Assembly: GCA_021730285.1 (NCBI GenBank)
Contig: CP082962.1
Span: forward strand, 310,001-374,000
Origin: Desulfovibrio sp. JY
GTDB taxonomy: Bacteria > Desulfobacterota > Desulfovibrionia > Desulfovibrionales > Desulfovibrionaceae
Direction: 5' to 3'
DNA length: 64,000 nt
Position 1 is the stretch's first letter, and each line of letters starts with the position of its first letter. Positions 1-8,719 of the stretch are shown piece by piece. The translations under genes and the position numbers were made by a program. The notes below the pieces were generated by a model that saw only the letters and a list, made by a program, of their open reading frames with translations, was not told where the DNA came from and ran no database searches.

Positions 1-2047
1 GGGCCGTGTCGTGGGCGGTCAGCGCCATGATGGGGATATCCGGCGGACATGGCGGGCTCACCCCGTCGGCCAGCAGCTTGCGGATGATGCGCGTGGCCGC
101 CGGGCCGTCCAATTCCGGCATCTCGATGTCCATGAGGATGCAGTCGAAGGGGCGGCCGGAAGCCTTTTGCCCGAAAAGCGCCCGACAGGCGTCCTTGCCG
201 TTGACGGCCGTTACGACCTCATGGCCGGCGCTGCGCAAAATCTGGGAAAAGATGGCCCGGTTGAGCTTGGCGTCGTCCACGAGCAGCACTTTCCAGCAGC
301 CGGTCATGGCGCACTCGGGCGGGGAATCGGGCGGCGGCGTCAGCCGGGCCGCAGCCTCGACGGTGTCGGCCAGGGCGGCGGCATAGGCCTCGAGCGCTGC
401 GTCGGGCGGCAGTCCCCCCCTGCCCAGGGTGACCTCCAGTTCCCGCGCGGCATCGGCCAACGCCTCGGCCGCGATATTGCCGGCCACGCCCTTGACCGTG
501 TGGGCCAGCCGCCGCGCGCCGTCCAGGTCCCCCGCCGTCAGCCGCCGGGCCAGGGTCCGGCCGCTGGTGGCGTAATCGCGCACGAACTCCGCCGCAATGC
601 TCGCAAGGAGCGCCCCGTTGCCGCCGAGCCGCTCCAGGGCCTTGGCCGCGTCCAGGCCGCAGACCTCCGGCGCATCGCCCCGGGGCGCTGGGGAGCCAGA
701 CGCGGCCGCGTCCGCAAGAGCCGCCATGTCCCGGCCCGCCTCGACCGCCGGCGCGATCCACTGGCCCAGGGAAGCAAGCAGCCGCGCCGGATCGATGGGC
801 TTGGTCAGATAGTCGTTCATACCGGCTTCCAGGCAGCGCAGCCGGTCGCCGGAAAGCGCATGGGCGGTCAGGGCCACGATGGGCAGATCGCCGCCGCCGG
901 GCAAAAGCCGTATGGCCCGCGTCGCGGCCAGACCGTCCATGACCGGCATCTGCACATCCATGAGCACGGCATCATAGAGGGCCAGCCCGACCATCTCCAC
1001 GGCCTCGCGGCCGCCGCCGGCCACATCCACCACCGCGCCGAAACGTTCGAGGATCTCCCGGGCCACCTGCTGGTTGATGGAATTGTCATCCACAAGCAGG
1101 ATCAAGGCGCCGGCCAGGGGACCGGTCGCGCGGGAGGGACCTTCGGGCGCGGCGGGGTCTTGCGGCGCGGTCTGGGCCGGGGGGACGGCCGGGGCGGGGT
1201 GCCGCCCGGTCCTATCCTCCTCGAAGGGACAGGTGAAAAAAAAGCGGGAACCCTGCCCCGGTCGGCTGGCGACTTCCAGCCGGCCGCCGAGCAGTTCCAC
1301 GCCGCGCCCTACCAGGGCCAGCCCCAGGCCCGTGCCGCCGTAGGGCCGCGACAGGGAGCCGTCGGCCTGGGTGAAGGAGTCGAGCATGGCCGGGATGGCG
1401 TCGCTTTCCATGCCGATGCCCGTATCGGTGACGGCAAAGGCCAGCCCGACCCGGCCGTCCCGGCGCTCCACCAGCTCCACGGCCACGCGGATCGAACCGT
1501 GCTCGGTAAATTTGACGGCGTTGCCGACCAGCTGGCCCAGCACGCCCTCCAGACGGGCATTGTCGCCGACAAGCCGCGTGGGGACGCGCAGATCCAGGTC
1601 CAGCTCCAGGGACAGTCCCCTCCCCCGCGCCGCCGCGTCGAAGCGCCCGATCACCCTGCCAAGCGCCTGCCCCAGATCGAAGGCGACCGGGACCAGCTCG
1701 GCCAGCCCTTTTTCCAGCTGGGCGAAATCCGTGATATCGTCCACCACGCCGAGCAGGCCGGTGGCCGAAGCGGTGATCTGGGACAGATAGTCGCGGACGC
1801 GCGGATCGGTCACCAGGGGGACGGCCAGATTGGCCAGGCCGATGATGGCCGAAAGGGGCGTGCGCAGCTCGTGGGTCATGCGGGCCATGAAATCGGCCTT
1901 GACCTGCATGCCCGCCTGGGCTTCGCCGCGCAGCCGCTCATTGGCAGCCTCGGCCTCCCGCAACGCTTCTCGTAATCGGTCGCGCTCGGCGGTGACAAGC
2001 CCAAGGGCGTCGGGCAAAGAAGCGTCGTTGGCGGCATCGCTTGCCAT
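1..2047 (-). CDS. Hybrid sensor histidine kinase/response regulator (3' end cut by window)
   Basis: This is a cytoplasmic-looking hybrid kinase of at least 682 residues whose C-terminus lies beyond base 1. After a short coiled coil, a HisKA box has the phospho-acceptor His near residue 59 (MTHELRTPL). A HATPase domain follows, with DTGIGM and GGTGLGL nucleotide-binding boxes. A first receiver domain starts near residue 310, with phospho-Asp in VLMDVQMP. An HPt domain has His in RLAHTVKG near residue 514. A second receiver starts near 588 and is cut after ILMDIEMPELDG. No transmembrane segment or input domain is visible, so the signal is probably received from a partner. The ATG at 2047 is preceded by CGGAG. 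The gene is divergent from the prepilin peptidase gene. Confidence 0.9.
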   Translation of the reverse strand, partial: MASDAANDASLPDALGLVTAERDRLREALREAEAANERLRGEAQAGMQVKADFMARMTHELRTPLSAIIGLANLAVPLVTDPRVRDYLSQITASATGLLGVVDDITDFAQLEKGLAELVPVAFDLGQALGRVIGRFDAAARGRGLSLELDLDLRVPTRLVGDNARLEGVLGQLVGNAVKFTEHGSIRVAVELVERRDGRVGLAFAVTDTGIGMESDAIPAMLDSFTQADGSLSRPYGGTGLGLALVGRGVELLGGRLEVASRPGQGSRFFFTCPFEEDRTGRHPAPAVPPAQTAPQDPAAPEGPSRATGPLAGALILLVDDNSINQQVAREILERFGAVVDVAGGGREAVEMVGLALYDAVLMDVQMPVMDGLAATRAIRLLPGGGDLPIVALTAHALSGDRLRCLEAGMNDYLTKPIDPARLLASLGQWIAPAVEAGRDMAALADAAASGSPAPRGDAPEVCGLDAAKALERLGGNGALLASIAAEFVRDYATSGRTLARRLTAGDLDGARRLAHTVKGVAGNIAAEALADAARELEVTLGRGGLPPDAALEAYAAALADTVEAAARLTPPPDSPPECAMTGCWKVLLVDDAKLNRAIFSQILRSAGHEVVTAVNGKDACRALFGQKASGRPFDCILMDIEMPELDGPAATRIIRKLLADGVSPPCPPDIPIMALTAHDTA

Positions 2048-2215
2048 GCGGACTCCGATGCGCTCCGGCCGGGGCCGAACCGCCCGTGAAGGTTCACCTC
2101 TCTCCCTGGAAGAACTGGCTTTTTCCATCCCCGGCGTCAAGGCCATGGCGCGTCGGCCAGCCATGGACAAGGCGGCGCGTTGCCGCTACCAAGGGGGAGA
2201 TCCACAGGAGTCGCC

Positions 2216-2713
2216 ATGCCGCCGGATACGGAAACCCTGCTCGCCTTCGCGCTTACGGCCGTGGCCTGTGTCGCCTGCGCCGTCATCGACATCCGCACCA
2301 AGCGCATCCCCAACGCCATCACCTTTCCGGTCATGGCCGCGCTCGTGGTCCTGCACGGCGTTTTTTCCGGCACGGCCGGACTTGGCGAATCGGCCCTCGG
2401 GCTCGCCGGGGGATTCCTCGTTTTCCTGATCCCCCACCTTTTCGGCGTGCTCGGGGCCGGCGACGTCAAGCTCATGGCCATGGTCGGCGCGGGGCTCGGC
2501 ACCCAGGCGCTGCTGACGGCCGTCCTTTTCACGAGCCTCGCCGGGGGCGCGCAGTTCTTCGTCTGGCTCGCCTGGATGCACCTCGCCGGCACGCGCAAGG
2601 GTCGGGGCTACCGCCTGTGCTACGGACCGGCCATCGCCGCCGGGGCCCTGGGCACCATGGCCCTCAACCTGGCCGGTCAGCCCTACCTCAGCCTGGTCCT
2701 CCCCCACTTCTGA
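2216..2713 (+). CDS. CpaA/TadV-type prepilin peptidase (A24 family)
   Basis: The 165-residue, strongly hydrophobic protein carries the two aspartates of A24 aspartyl prepilin peptidases: Asp25 in DIRTKRIPN and Asp83 in GAGDVK. It lacks the N-terminal methylase domain of PilD, so it matches the short CpaA/TadV form that processes Flp/Tad pilins at the inner membrane. The start at 2216 follows CAGGAG with good spacing. An upstream in-frame ATG at 2180 has no such site. No pilin or tad genes are visible nearby, so its substrate must be encoded elsewhere. Confidence 0.85.
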   Translation: MPPDTETLLAFALTAVACVACAVIDIRTKRIPNAITFPVMAALVVLHGVFSGTAGLGESALGLAGGFLVFLIPHLFGVLGAGDVKLMAMVGAGLGTQALLTAVLFTSLAGGAQFFVWLAWMHLAGTRKGRGYRLCYGPAIAAGALGTMALNLAGQPYLSLVLPHF

Positions 2714-2723
2714 GAACCGAGGA

Positions 2724-2751
2724 TTGACCCTTTTGCGCTCTCTTTTATAAA
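2724..2751 (+). promoter_or_regulatory. Sigma-70-like promoter of the Sel1-repeat gene
   Basis: A TTGACC -35 box (2724-2729) is followed after 16 bases by a TATAAA -10 box (2746-2751). The predicted transcript would begin near 2758, only a few bases before the ATG at 2761. No Shine-Dalgarno sequence is visible between them. Confidence 0.6.
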
Positions 2752-2760
2752 TTTGCCGCC

Positions 2761-4836
2761 ATGCCCACACACGCCCCAAACATCGCTAAACGCCGCCGCA
2801 TTGCCGGCGCGATTTTTTGCGGCCTGATCCTTTTGGGCGCGTTCGGGCTTATCGCGGTGTGCTGCGGCACGCCCGAGCGCGGCGCGCGGCTGTACGACCA
2901 GGGCAAGGGCAAAGAGGCGCTGCCGCTGCTCGAAAAAGCGGCGGCGCGGGGCTCGGCCCCCTCTTCCTACCGGCTGGGGCTGTTGCTCGAATCCGGCCGG
3001 GACGCGCCCCGGGACCTGCCCCGGGCCTTGGCGCTTTTTACGGCGGCGGCGAAAAAGAACCTGGTGCCGGGCATGGTCAAGGCCGGCGACCTGTCGCGCG
3101 CAAAGGGCGAGAACGCGGCGGCGGTGGGCTGGTATCGCCGGGCAGCCGATCGTGGCAATCCGGCCGGCATGGCCAGACTCGGCGAGATGCTGCTTGCCGG
3201 CCGAGGCGCGCCCGCCGATACCGACAAGGCGCTTACGCTGCTGCGTCAGGCCGCGGCCAAGGGCGACCGGCAGGCGGCCATGGACCTGGGCCAGGCCCTT
3301 GTCGCGCTCTCCGAAGCCGGGGACGCGCGCGGCGACGCGGCGGCGGCGGCCCGGTATTTCCAGGCGGCCGGCGAAGCCGGGGACGCGGCGGCCATCGGCC
3401 GTCTGGCCGACCTGTACGCGGCCGGCCGGGGCGTGCCCAAGGACCTGGGCAAGGCGGCCGATCTGCGGCGGCGGGCGGCCGACGCCGGCGACGCTCCCGC
3501 GGCCTACGCCCTGGGGCTGGCCTATCTGTCCGGCCAGGGCGTGACCGCCTATCCCCTGGAAGCGGCACGACTTTTTTCCAAAGCGGCCGACGCGGGCTAC
3601 GTGCCGGCCATGCTGCGTCTGGCCGACATGTATTATGCCGGGCTCGGCGTTTTCCGCGACCCGGACCGGGCGCTTTCCCTCTACGACAAGGCCGGGGAGG
3701 CGGACGACGCGGCGGCCGGCCGGCTCTGCCGGCTTTTCGCCGCCGGCGACAAGGAACGGCGCGACGCCGGGCGGGCCGTGAAATTTTGTGACAAGGCGGC
3801 CAAGTCCGGCGATGCCGGCGCGGCCACACTGCTCGGGCTCGGCATGCTGCGCGGCCGGCTGCCCGGGGACGCGGCCACGGGCACGCGGCTGCTGTCCCAG
3901 GCGGCCTGGACCGGCGATCCCGAGGCCATGTACGCCATGGCCCTGCTCCATCTGGCCCAGGAAGGCGTGGCCGGCAATCCGGCCGAGGCGTTTCGCTGGT
4001 GCCGGCTGGCGGCGGCGGCCGGTCTGCCCGAGGCCAAGACGCTGCTGGCCGCCCTGTCCGAAGAAGAATTCCCCAGCGCCGCCAATCTGGCCAAGGCCAT
4101 GGATTTCTACCGCGAGGCGGCCGGAGCCGGCGATGCCGAGGCCGGATTCGCCCTGGGGTCGCTGCTCTCCAAAGGCCTGGCCGGGCCGCCGGATTTCAGC
4201 GCCGCCCGCAAATGGTACGCCATGGCGGCCAAGGCCGGCGATTCGCGGGCCCAGTTCAACCTGGGGCTCATGTACCTGACGGGCAAGGGCGGTCCGGCCG
4301 ACGACGCCAAGGCGCTGACCCTCATGCGCGAGGCGGCGGACCAGGGCGATCCCCACGCGCGGTGCAACGTGGCCACCATGGAACTGACGGGCCGGGGCAC
4401 GACAGCCGATCCCCAGGAGGCTTTTCGCTGGTATCGCCTGGCCGCCGGTCAGGGATTCCCCCAGGCCCAGGCCATGCTGGCGACGTTTTATTACGACGGG
4501 CGGGTGGTGCCGCGCGATTTCGAAAGCGCGCTCTTCTGGCTGACCCTGGCCAGTCGCGATCCGGGCGGCGACGCGCTGCTCATCCGGGCCGCCAAGGCCA
4601 AGGCGTCGCTGACAAGGCGGCTCACCCCGGAACAGCTCGAACGCGTGCGCCAGCGCGTGGCCGACTTTTCACCGGCCGCCTACGATCCCAAGGCCGAAAA
4701 GGCGCTGCTCGCATCCATCAAGTTCCTGCCGCCAAGCGCCCGGGGACCGGGATTCGCCTCCGCGCCGAAAAGCGCCCGAAACGTCGCCTCCGAACCGCCG
4801 CAAGTGGATAAAAGCGAGGACAAGGCATTATTTTAA
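2761..4836 (+). CDS. Membrane-anchored Sel1-repeat (TPR-like) protein
   Basis: This 691-residue protein has one N-terminal hydrophobic segment (about residues 14-34), which would serve as an uncleaved anchor or signal. The rest is a run of about 36-residue Sel1-type helical repeats carrying A..G...A...LG..Y..G motifs, up to about residue 620. Such proteins scaffold protein-protein contacts, often in the periplasm. A Cys-Cys pair follows the hydrophobic stretch (AVCCG), but the lipobox is not canonical. There is no ribosome-binding site before the ATG, and the promoter predicted just upstream suggests a leaderless message. The partner and process are unknown. Confidence 0.85.
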   Translation: MPTHAPNIAKRRRIAGAIFCGLILLGAFGLIAVCCGTPERGARLYDQGKGKEALPLLEKAAARGSAPSSYRLGLLLESGRDAPRDLPRALALFTAAAKKNLVPGMVKAGDLSRAKGENAAAVGWYRRAADRGNPAGMARLGEMLLAGRGAPADTDKALTLLRQAAAKGDRQAAMDLGQALVALSEAGDARGDAAAAARYFQAAGEAGDAAAIGRLADLYAAGRGVPKDLGKAADLRRRAADAGDAPAAYALGLAYLSGQGVTAYPLEAARLFSKAADAGYVPAMLRLADMYYAGLGVFRDPDRALSLYDKAGEADDAAAGRLCRLFAAGDKERRDAGRAVKFCDKAAKSGDAGAATLLGLGMLRGRLPGDAATGTRLLSQAAWTGDPEAMYAMALLHLAQEGVAGNPAEAFRWCRLAAAAGLPEAKTLLAALSEEEFPSAANLAKAMDFYREAAGAGDAEAGFALGSLLSKGLAGPPDFSAARKWYAMAAKAGDSRAQFNLGLMYLTGKGGPADDAKALTLMREAADQGDPHARCNVATMELTGRGTTADPQEAFRWYRLAAGQGFPQAQAMLATFYYDGRVVPRDFESALFWLTLASRDPGGDALLIRAAKAKASLTRRLTPEQLERVRQRVADFSPAAYDPKAEKALLASIKFLPPSARGPGFASAPKSARNVASEPPQVDKSEDKALF

Positions 4837-4856
4837 AAAGATTTTGGGGATGATAT

Positions 4857-4894
4857 CCGGGGGGAAACTTTTTTGAAAAAAAGTTTCCCCCCGG
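4857..4894. repeat. Type-B intergenic hairpin (terminator-like)
   Basis: A near-perfect inverted repeat, CCGGGGGGAAACTTTTTT and its complement, sits just after the Sel1 gene. It is followed by ACCCCCTTT. It belongs to a family also found at 29525, 37330 and 39669, always at gene 3' ends. Confidence 0.8.
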
Positions 4895-4978
4895 ACCCCC
4901 TTTCAAAAAACTTTAACGGTTACGCTATTATTACGTTCAATCATACGTAACCATTGAAAGTTTTTGGGAGGGGAGAGC

Positions 4979-5020
4979 GCGAGAGGGGGACCCTTTTTTC
5001 AAAAAGGGTCCCCCTCTCGC
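4979..5020. repeat. Type-A intergenic hairpin (terminator-like)
   Basis: The inverted repeat GCGAGAGGGGGACCC with its complement has A/T-rich inner sides. It lies between the convergent Sel1 and moxR genes and pairs with the type-B hairpin about 85 bases away. Related copies are at 27505, 37205, 38504 and 44311. Confidence 0.8.
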
Positions 5021-5052
5021 ACACTCTTCCACTCTTCCACTCTTCCCTCCCC

Positions 5053-6042
5053 CTATGGCACCGGGACATGTTCCAAAAGCGTCTGGACGACGGCGTCGGG
5101 GGTGAGGCCTTCTGCCTGGGCCTCGTAGGTGAGCAGGATGCGGTGGCGCAGGACGTCCGGGGCCAGCGCCTTGATGTCTCCGGGCGTGGCGTAGTCCCGG
5201 CCGTCTATGAGCGCCATGGCCCGGGCCGTGCGCGCCAGGGCGATGGAGGCGCGCGGCGACGCGCCGTAGGCGATCTTGCCGATCAGCCCGGCAAGGCCCG
5301 GGAGTTCCGCCGCACCGGGATCGCGCGTGGCGCCGACCAGGGCCACGATATAATCCAGAAGCCGCGCATCGAGCCGCACCGCCGCCACAAGCGCCCCGAG
5401 CTCCAGCACCTGCTCGCCGGTCAGCACCGACTCGACCGCGACCGGCTCGTCGCCGCCCCCCCGGCGCACGATCTCCTTTTCCTCCTCGGCCGAGGGGTAG
5501 CCGAGCACGAGCTGGAAAAGAAACCGGTCCACCTGGGCCTCGGGCAAGGGATAAGTCCCCTCCTGCTCGATGGGATTCTGGGTGGCCAGGACGAAAAACG
5601 GCTCGGGCAGGGAAAACGTCTCCCCGCCGATGGTCACCCGCCGCTCGGCCATGGCCTCGAGCAGGGCCGACTGCACCTTGGACGGCGCCCGGTTGATCTC
5701 GTCGGCCAGCAGGATGTTGGCGAAGACCGGCCCCTTGCGCACGGAAAACACGCCCGTGGCCGGCTGGTACACCTCCATGCCGCAGATGTCGGCGGGCAGC
5801 AGATCCGGCGTGAACTGCACCCGGCGAAACTCGCCGTGCACGGCCGCAGCCAGGGTCTTGACCGCCAGGGTCTTGGCCAGTCCCGGCACGCCCTCGATCA
5901 GCACATGCCCCCGGCATAAGAGCGCGATAACGAGCCTGTCCACAAACCCGGCCCGGCCGACAAGCACCTTGGCCATCTGGGCGCGCAAGGCCAAAGCGGC
6001 CTCGCCGACGCCGGCCAGACGCGCCGGATCGATCATGGTCAT
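5053..6042 (-). CDS. MoxR-family AAA+ ATPase
   Basis: The 329-residue ATPase has a Walker A box GVPGLAKT (51-58), a Walker B box ILLADEINRAP (110-120), sensor 1 ATQNP (153-157) and the MoxR-typical LPEAQVDRF. MoxR proteins are chaperone-like ATPases that work with VWA-domain partners. Here it ends an operon with DUF58, BatA, BatB/C, BatD and BatE-like genes, which supports that role. GGAG precedes the first ATG at 6042; a second ATG lies two codons further in. A 21-base gap separates it from the PilZ gene upstream, suggesting co-transcription. Confidence 0.93.
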   Translation of the reverse strand: MTMIDPARLAGVGEAALALRAQMAKVLVGRAGFVDRLVIALLCRGHVLIEGVPGLAKTLAVKTLAAAVHGEFRRVQFTPDLLPADICGMEVYQPATGVFSVRKGPVFANILLADEINRAPSKVQSALLEAMAERRVTIGGETFSLPEPFFVLATQNPIEQEGTYPLPEAQVDRFLFQLVLGYPSAEEEKEIVRRGGGDEPVAVESVLTGEQVLELGALVAAVRLDARLLDYIVALVGATRDPGAAELPGLAGLIGKIAYGASPRASIALARTARAMALIDGRDYATPGDIKALAPDVLRHRILLTYEAQAEGLTPDAVVQTLLEHVPVP

Positions 6043-6063
6043 GGGAAATCTCCGAAAAGCGGA

Positions 6064-7866
6064 TCAGTGTCCGATGGTATTGCGGAAAATCCAGTCGTTG
6101 ATGAGGAAGATGCCGTCCTTGCCCACGGTTGTAAACCGTACCAGCTTGTCTCGGCGCACCTCGCCGGCCTCGGTGAACTGGAAACCCACGTATTTTTTGT
6201 GCAGCTGCGAAAAATCCCGGATGCTCTTGGTTTCCAGACGCAGCCCGAGCTTGAGGTCCGGCAGGTTGACCTGCCCGGTCAGGTGCAGGAAGGCCAAAAG
6301 CGGGTAGTCCTTGTTGCCCTCGACGAAATAGGTATACGCCGGGGCCTCTTCGTTGATTTCGAGCATCAGCCCGCCGGCGGAAAGGTCCCGGATATGGCAC
6401 TGGGATGCGCCGTCGGGAATGATGCAAAACGGGGCGGGCCAGTGCTTCAGGGCGGAAAATTCGCTCCAGTCCGCGCCGAGGTTGGGGGAGGACAGCTCGA
6501 AGGAGGCCAAATGGCTGGGGTTGAGCGGCAGCCGCTTGTGGGTGCGACGGGTCAGCGCGAACGCGGCCGGAAAGGCCAGCTCCACCAGGGCGTAGTTGGC
6601 GTCCACCGCCCGCACCCCAAGGACGTTGGTTCCGAAATCGCAGTACGTGCTTTTCTGCTTGCGGTCGGTGATGGCGAAATAGCCGTGGACCTCCTGACCG
6701 CAGGCGGCCTCGTTGAGCCTGTTGCCGCTTGGCGACTGGAGAACCATGGAGTCCTCCTTGATCGCCTTGATGTAACAGGGATTTATGGCCGAATTGTCGC
6801 GAGCGTCCATGAGGCGGAAATAGAGGATGCTTTTCTGCTTGTAGGCGCTTTCCAGGACCGTGCGCTCCTCGACCAAAAGCCCGCGGGAGGGCACGGCCTT
6901 TCGCTGCTGGATGGCCTTGGCCGCCTCCAGGGTCCTGCGCAGCCAGTACATGGCCGCGATCCGGTTGACCAGACTCTGGGGAGGCTCCACGCCCATGCGG
7001 AACCTGGCCTCGCAACAGCCGTCGGGGCAGTGGCCGTCGAAGCGCTCGAGCATTTCCCGGAAAAGCTCCAGCACACCGATATCGGGGGGAAATGCCTGGG
7101 GTTGCAGCGTCATGGCCGCATTGCGGTACTCCTCCAGGCCGAAGGCCTTGGGGATATCGCCGATGACCAGGACGCCAAACCGCCCAAGCGCCGGTCCATG
7201 GAGAGCCTTGTCAAAGATATTTTTAAACAACTTCAAGATGAACGGCTTCTTGTATTTCGCTTCCACCAGCCGGGAGGTGAAGTCGAAAACCGGACGACTG
7301 GCGAATTCCATCAAGGTGGCCGTTCCTAGGGAACGAAAGTACCAGTCGCGGACCGCGCGGTCGTTGTGCGAATTCTCAATAATATTGCTTTCGAATTTCA
7401 GCACATAGTCATAATTATTGAGATGCATGCAATACTTGTTTTCCCGGGAATCACCCACGAAATGGACAATCCAATGCTTCCTTTCCTCTTCATTTGTCCA
7501 GGCCCAGCAATGATACAGAAGTTCGCTGCTCAAATAATCAAAAAAACGCCTTCTATTGAAGTCGTTTTGCAAAATATGCATCACGGCTGGTTCCAGCTTC
7601 GCCCGATTGTTCTGGCAGGCAACCAGCCCCTTGTTGACCAACCACACGGGCAAGGCCGCGTTTCGATCGAATATGTAGCGCTGCACGCTGGCGTCGATGG
7701 CGCCATCCGTGGATCTGTTCAGGAGATTATTGGAAATATGGCGTACAAGGCGCGAGGCGGCGCCGACAAGCGTCGGATATGCGGCGGGTTCCGGCGGCAA
7801 TTTGGCGAGCCGGCCGAAATGCATGTCCAGGCTGGTATTGACCACAGGGGTCAGGGCATCTTTCAT
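6064..7866 (-). CDS. PilZ-domain protein with large unknown N-terminal region
   Basis: This 600-residue protein ends in a PilZ c-di-GMP-binding domain, with RTHKR (RxxxR) near residue 439 and DLSAGG ([D/N]xSxxG) near 492. Both ligand-binding motifs are intact. The first 430 residues match nothing I recognise. They are rich in charged and aromatic residues and have no obvious membrane segment. The start is placed at 7866 behind AGGA; a GTG at 7920 is possible but has a poorer site. Its position between the bat genes and moxR, on the same strand, implies a c-di-GMP input into the MoxR/VWA module. That link is inferred. Base composition is a little less GC-rich than in its neighbours. Confidence 0.8.
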   Translation of the reverse strand: MKDALTPVVNTSLDMHFGRLAKLPPEPAAYPTLVGAASRLVRHISNNLLNRSTDGAIDASVQRYIFDRNAALPVWLVNKGLVACQNNRAKLEPAVMHILQNDFNRRRFFDYLSSELLYHCWAWTNEEERKHWIVHFVGDSRENKYCMHLNNYDYVLKFESNIIENSHNDRAVRDWYFRSLGTATLMEFASRPVFDFTSRLVEAKYKKPFILKLFKNIFDKALHGPALGRFGVLVIGDIPKAFGLEEYRNAAMTLQPQAFPPDIGVLELFREMLERFDGHCPDGCCEARFRMGVEPPQSLVNRIAAMYWLRRTLEAAKAIQQRKAVPSRGLLVEERTVLESAYKQKSILYFRLMDARDNSAINPCYIKAIKEDSMVLQSPSGNRLNEAACGQEVHGYFAITDRKQKSTYCDFGTNVLGVRAVDANYALVELAFPAAFALTRRTHKRLPLNPSHLASFELSSPNLGADWSEFSALKHWPAPFCIIPDGASQCHIRDLSAGGLMLEINEEAPAYTYFVEGNKDYPLLAFLHLTGQVNLPDLKLGLRLETKSIRDFSQLHKKYVGFQFTEAGEVRRDKLVRFTTVGKDGIFLINDWIFRNTIGH

Positions 7867-7966
7867 GAAACGAGGTCCTATACGTATGGCCTTCGAAGAA
7901 AGATTGTCGATCGATAGCACATTGCCTTTTTTTCGCAACCGCCCGGGACGCGCGCAAAAGGGCACC

Positions 7967-8719
7967 TTAGCGCGGCAATGCGGCAACTGTGTTCCGATCG
8001 ACCCAGCCCGCCCGAATCGGGCCGCCACCTTCCGTCACGACGCGTACAAAACCGTTTCGTGACGGACCGAGGGTGACGACCGTGCCGGGAGCCAAAGGAA
8101 AAAGCGTCTCGGCCCCCGGCTCCGGGGCGCTTCCGGCCTGGGCGGCGCGCAGCATCACGGCGCGCGGGAAAAGAACCGGCGACAGCGCCCCCCAGCCGAC
8201 CGCCAGCCACAGCACGGCCACGAGCGCGGCAACCCAGGGGACACAGGCGACAGCCCGACACGGCCGGCGTGGCCGCCGCGCCCGGAAAAGCCGCGACCCG
8301 GCCAGCGAGAGCCAGAAAAGCGCATTGGCCGCCAAAACGAACGGCCACAGGAGGCGGGCCGAAACAAACCGGGCCAGAGGCGCGTCCACGGCCGTGACGT
8401 CCAGGCCGGCGGCCGCCAGGGCGGCGGCAACCGCCCCATCGGCCGGGTCCAGGCGGCGCGCCCGGTACAGCCACCAGGCGGCCCGGCCGGGATCGCCGCC
8501 AAACCGGCTGGCCGTGGCCGCGTCCAGGCACAAGGCCGTGTCGACCAGACCGGGCTCGGCCGTGGCGGCAGCGGCAAAGGATGCGGCGGCGGCGGCGTAG
8601 CGCCCGGCGGCATAGTCCCGCACGGCCGCGTCCAGCGCCTCCCGCCCGGGACCGGCGGCCAGGGCCGCGCCAAGGGCCAAGAGCCATACGACCACGGTGA
8701 GGGGAAGGAGCCGCCTCAT
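7967..8719 (-). CDS. BatE-like TPR/SH3 membrane protein
   Basis: The 250-residue protein has a signal-like segment (1-22), TPR-like helices (about 30-105), hydrophobic stretches near 115-135 and 150-175, and a C-terminal SH3-like stretch with GTVVTLGPSRNGFVRV. This layout and its place after BatD match BatE of aerotolerance operons. Its ATG overlaps the end of the batD gene by 4 bases (8716-8719), indicating translational coupling. Its biochemical role is unknown; it probably acts in the cell envelope with BatD and the VWA proteins. Confidence 0.75.
   Translation of the reverse strand: MRRLLPLTVVVWLLALGAALAAGPGREALDAAVRDYAAGRYAAAAASFAAAATAEPGLVDTALCLDAATASRFGGDPGRAAWWLYRARRLDPADGAVAAALAAAGLDVTAVDAPLARFVSARLLWPFVLAANALFWLSLAGSRLFRARRPRRPCRAVACVPWVAALVAVLWLAVGWGALSPVLFPRAVMLRAAQAGSAPEPGAETLFPLAPGTVVTLGPSRNGFVRVVTEGGGPIRAGWVDRNTVAALPR

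Noticed and set aside
11-1975. A 654-codon plus-strand reading frame opposite the hybrid kinase
   Set aside because: The minus strand encodes an unmistakable kinase with HisKA, HATPase, receiver and HPt motifs. The plus-strand frame has no domain and exists because of high GC content.
2683-4356. A 557-codon minus-strand frame opposite the Sel1-repeat gene
   Set aside because: Its Gly/Arg/Gln-rich composition is typical of antisense frames in GC-rich DNA. The plus strand shows regular Sel1 repeats.
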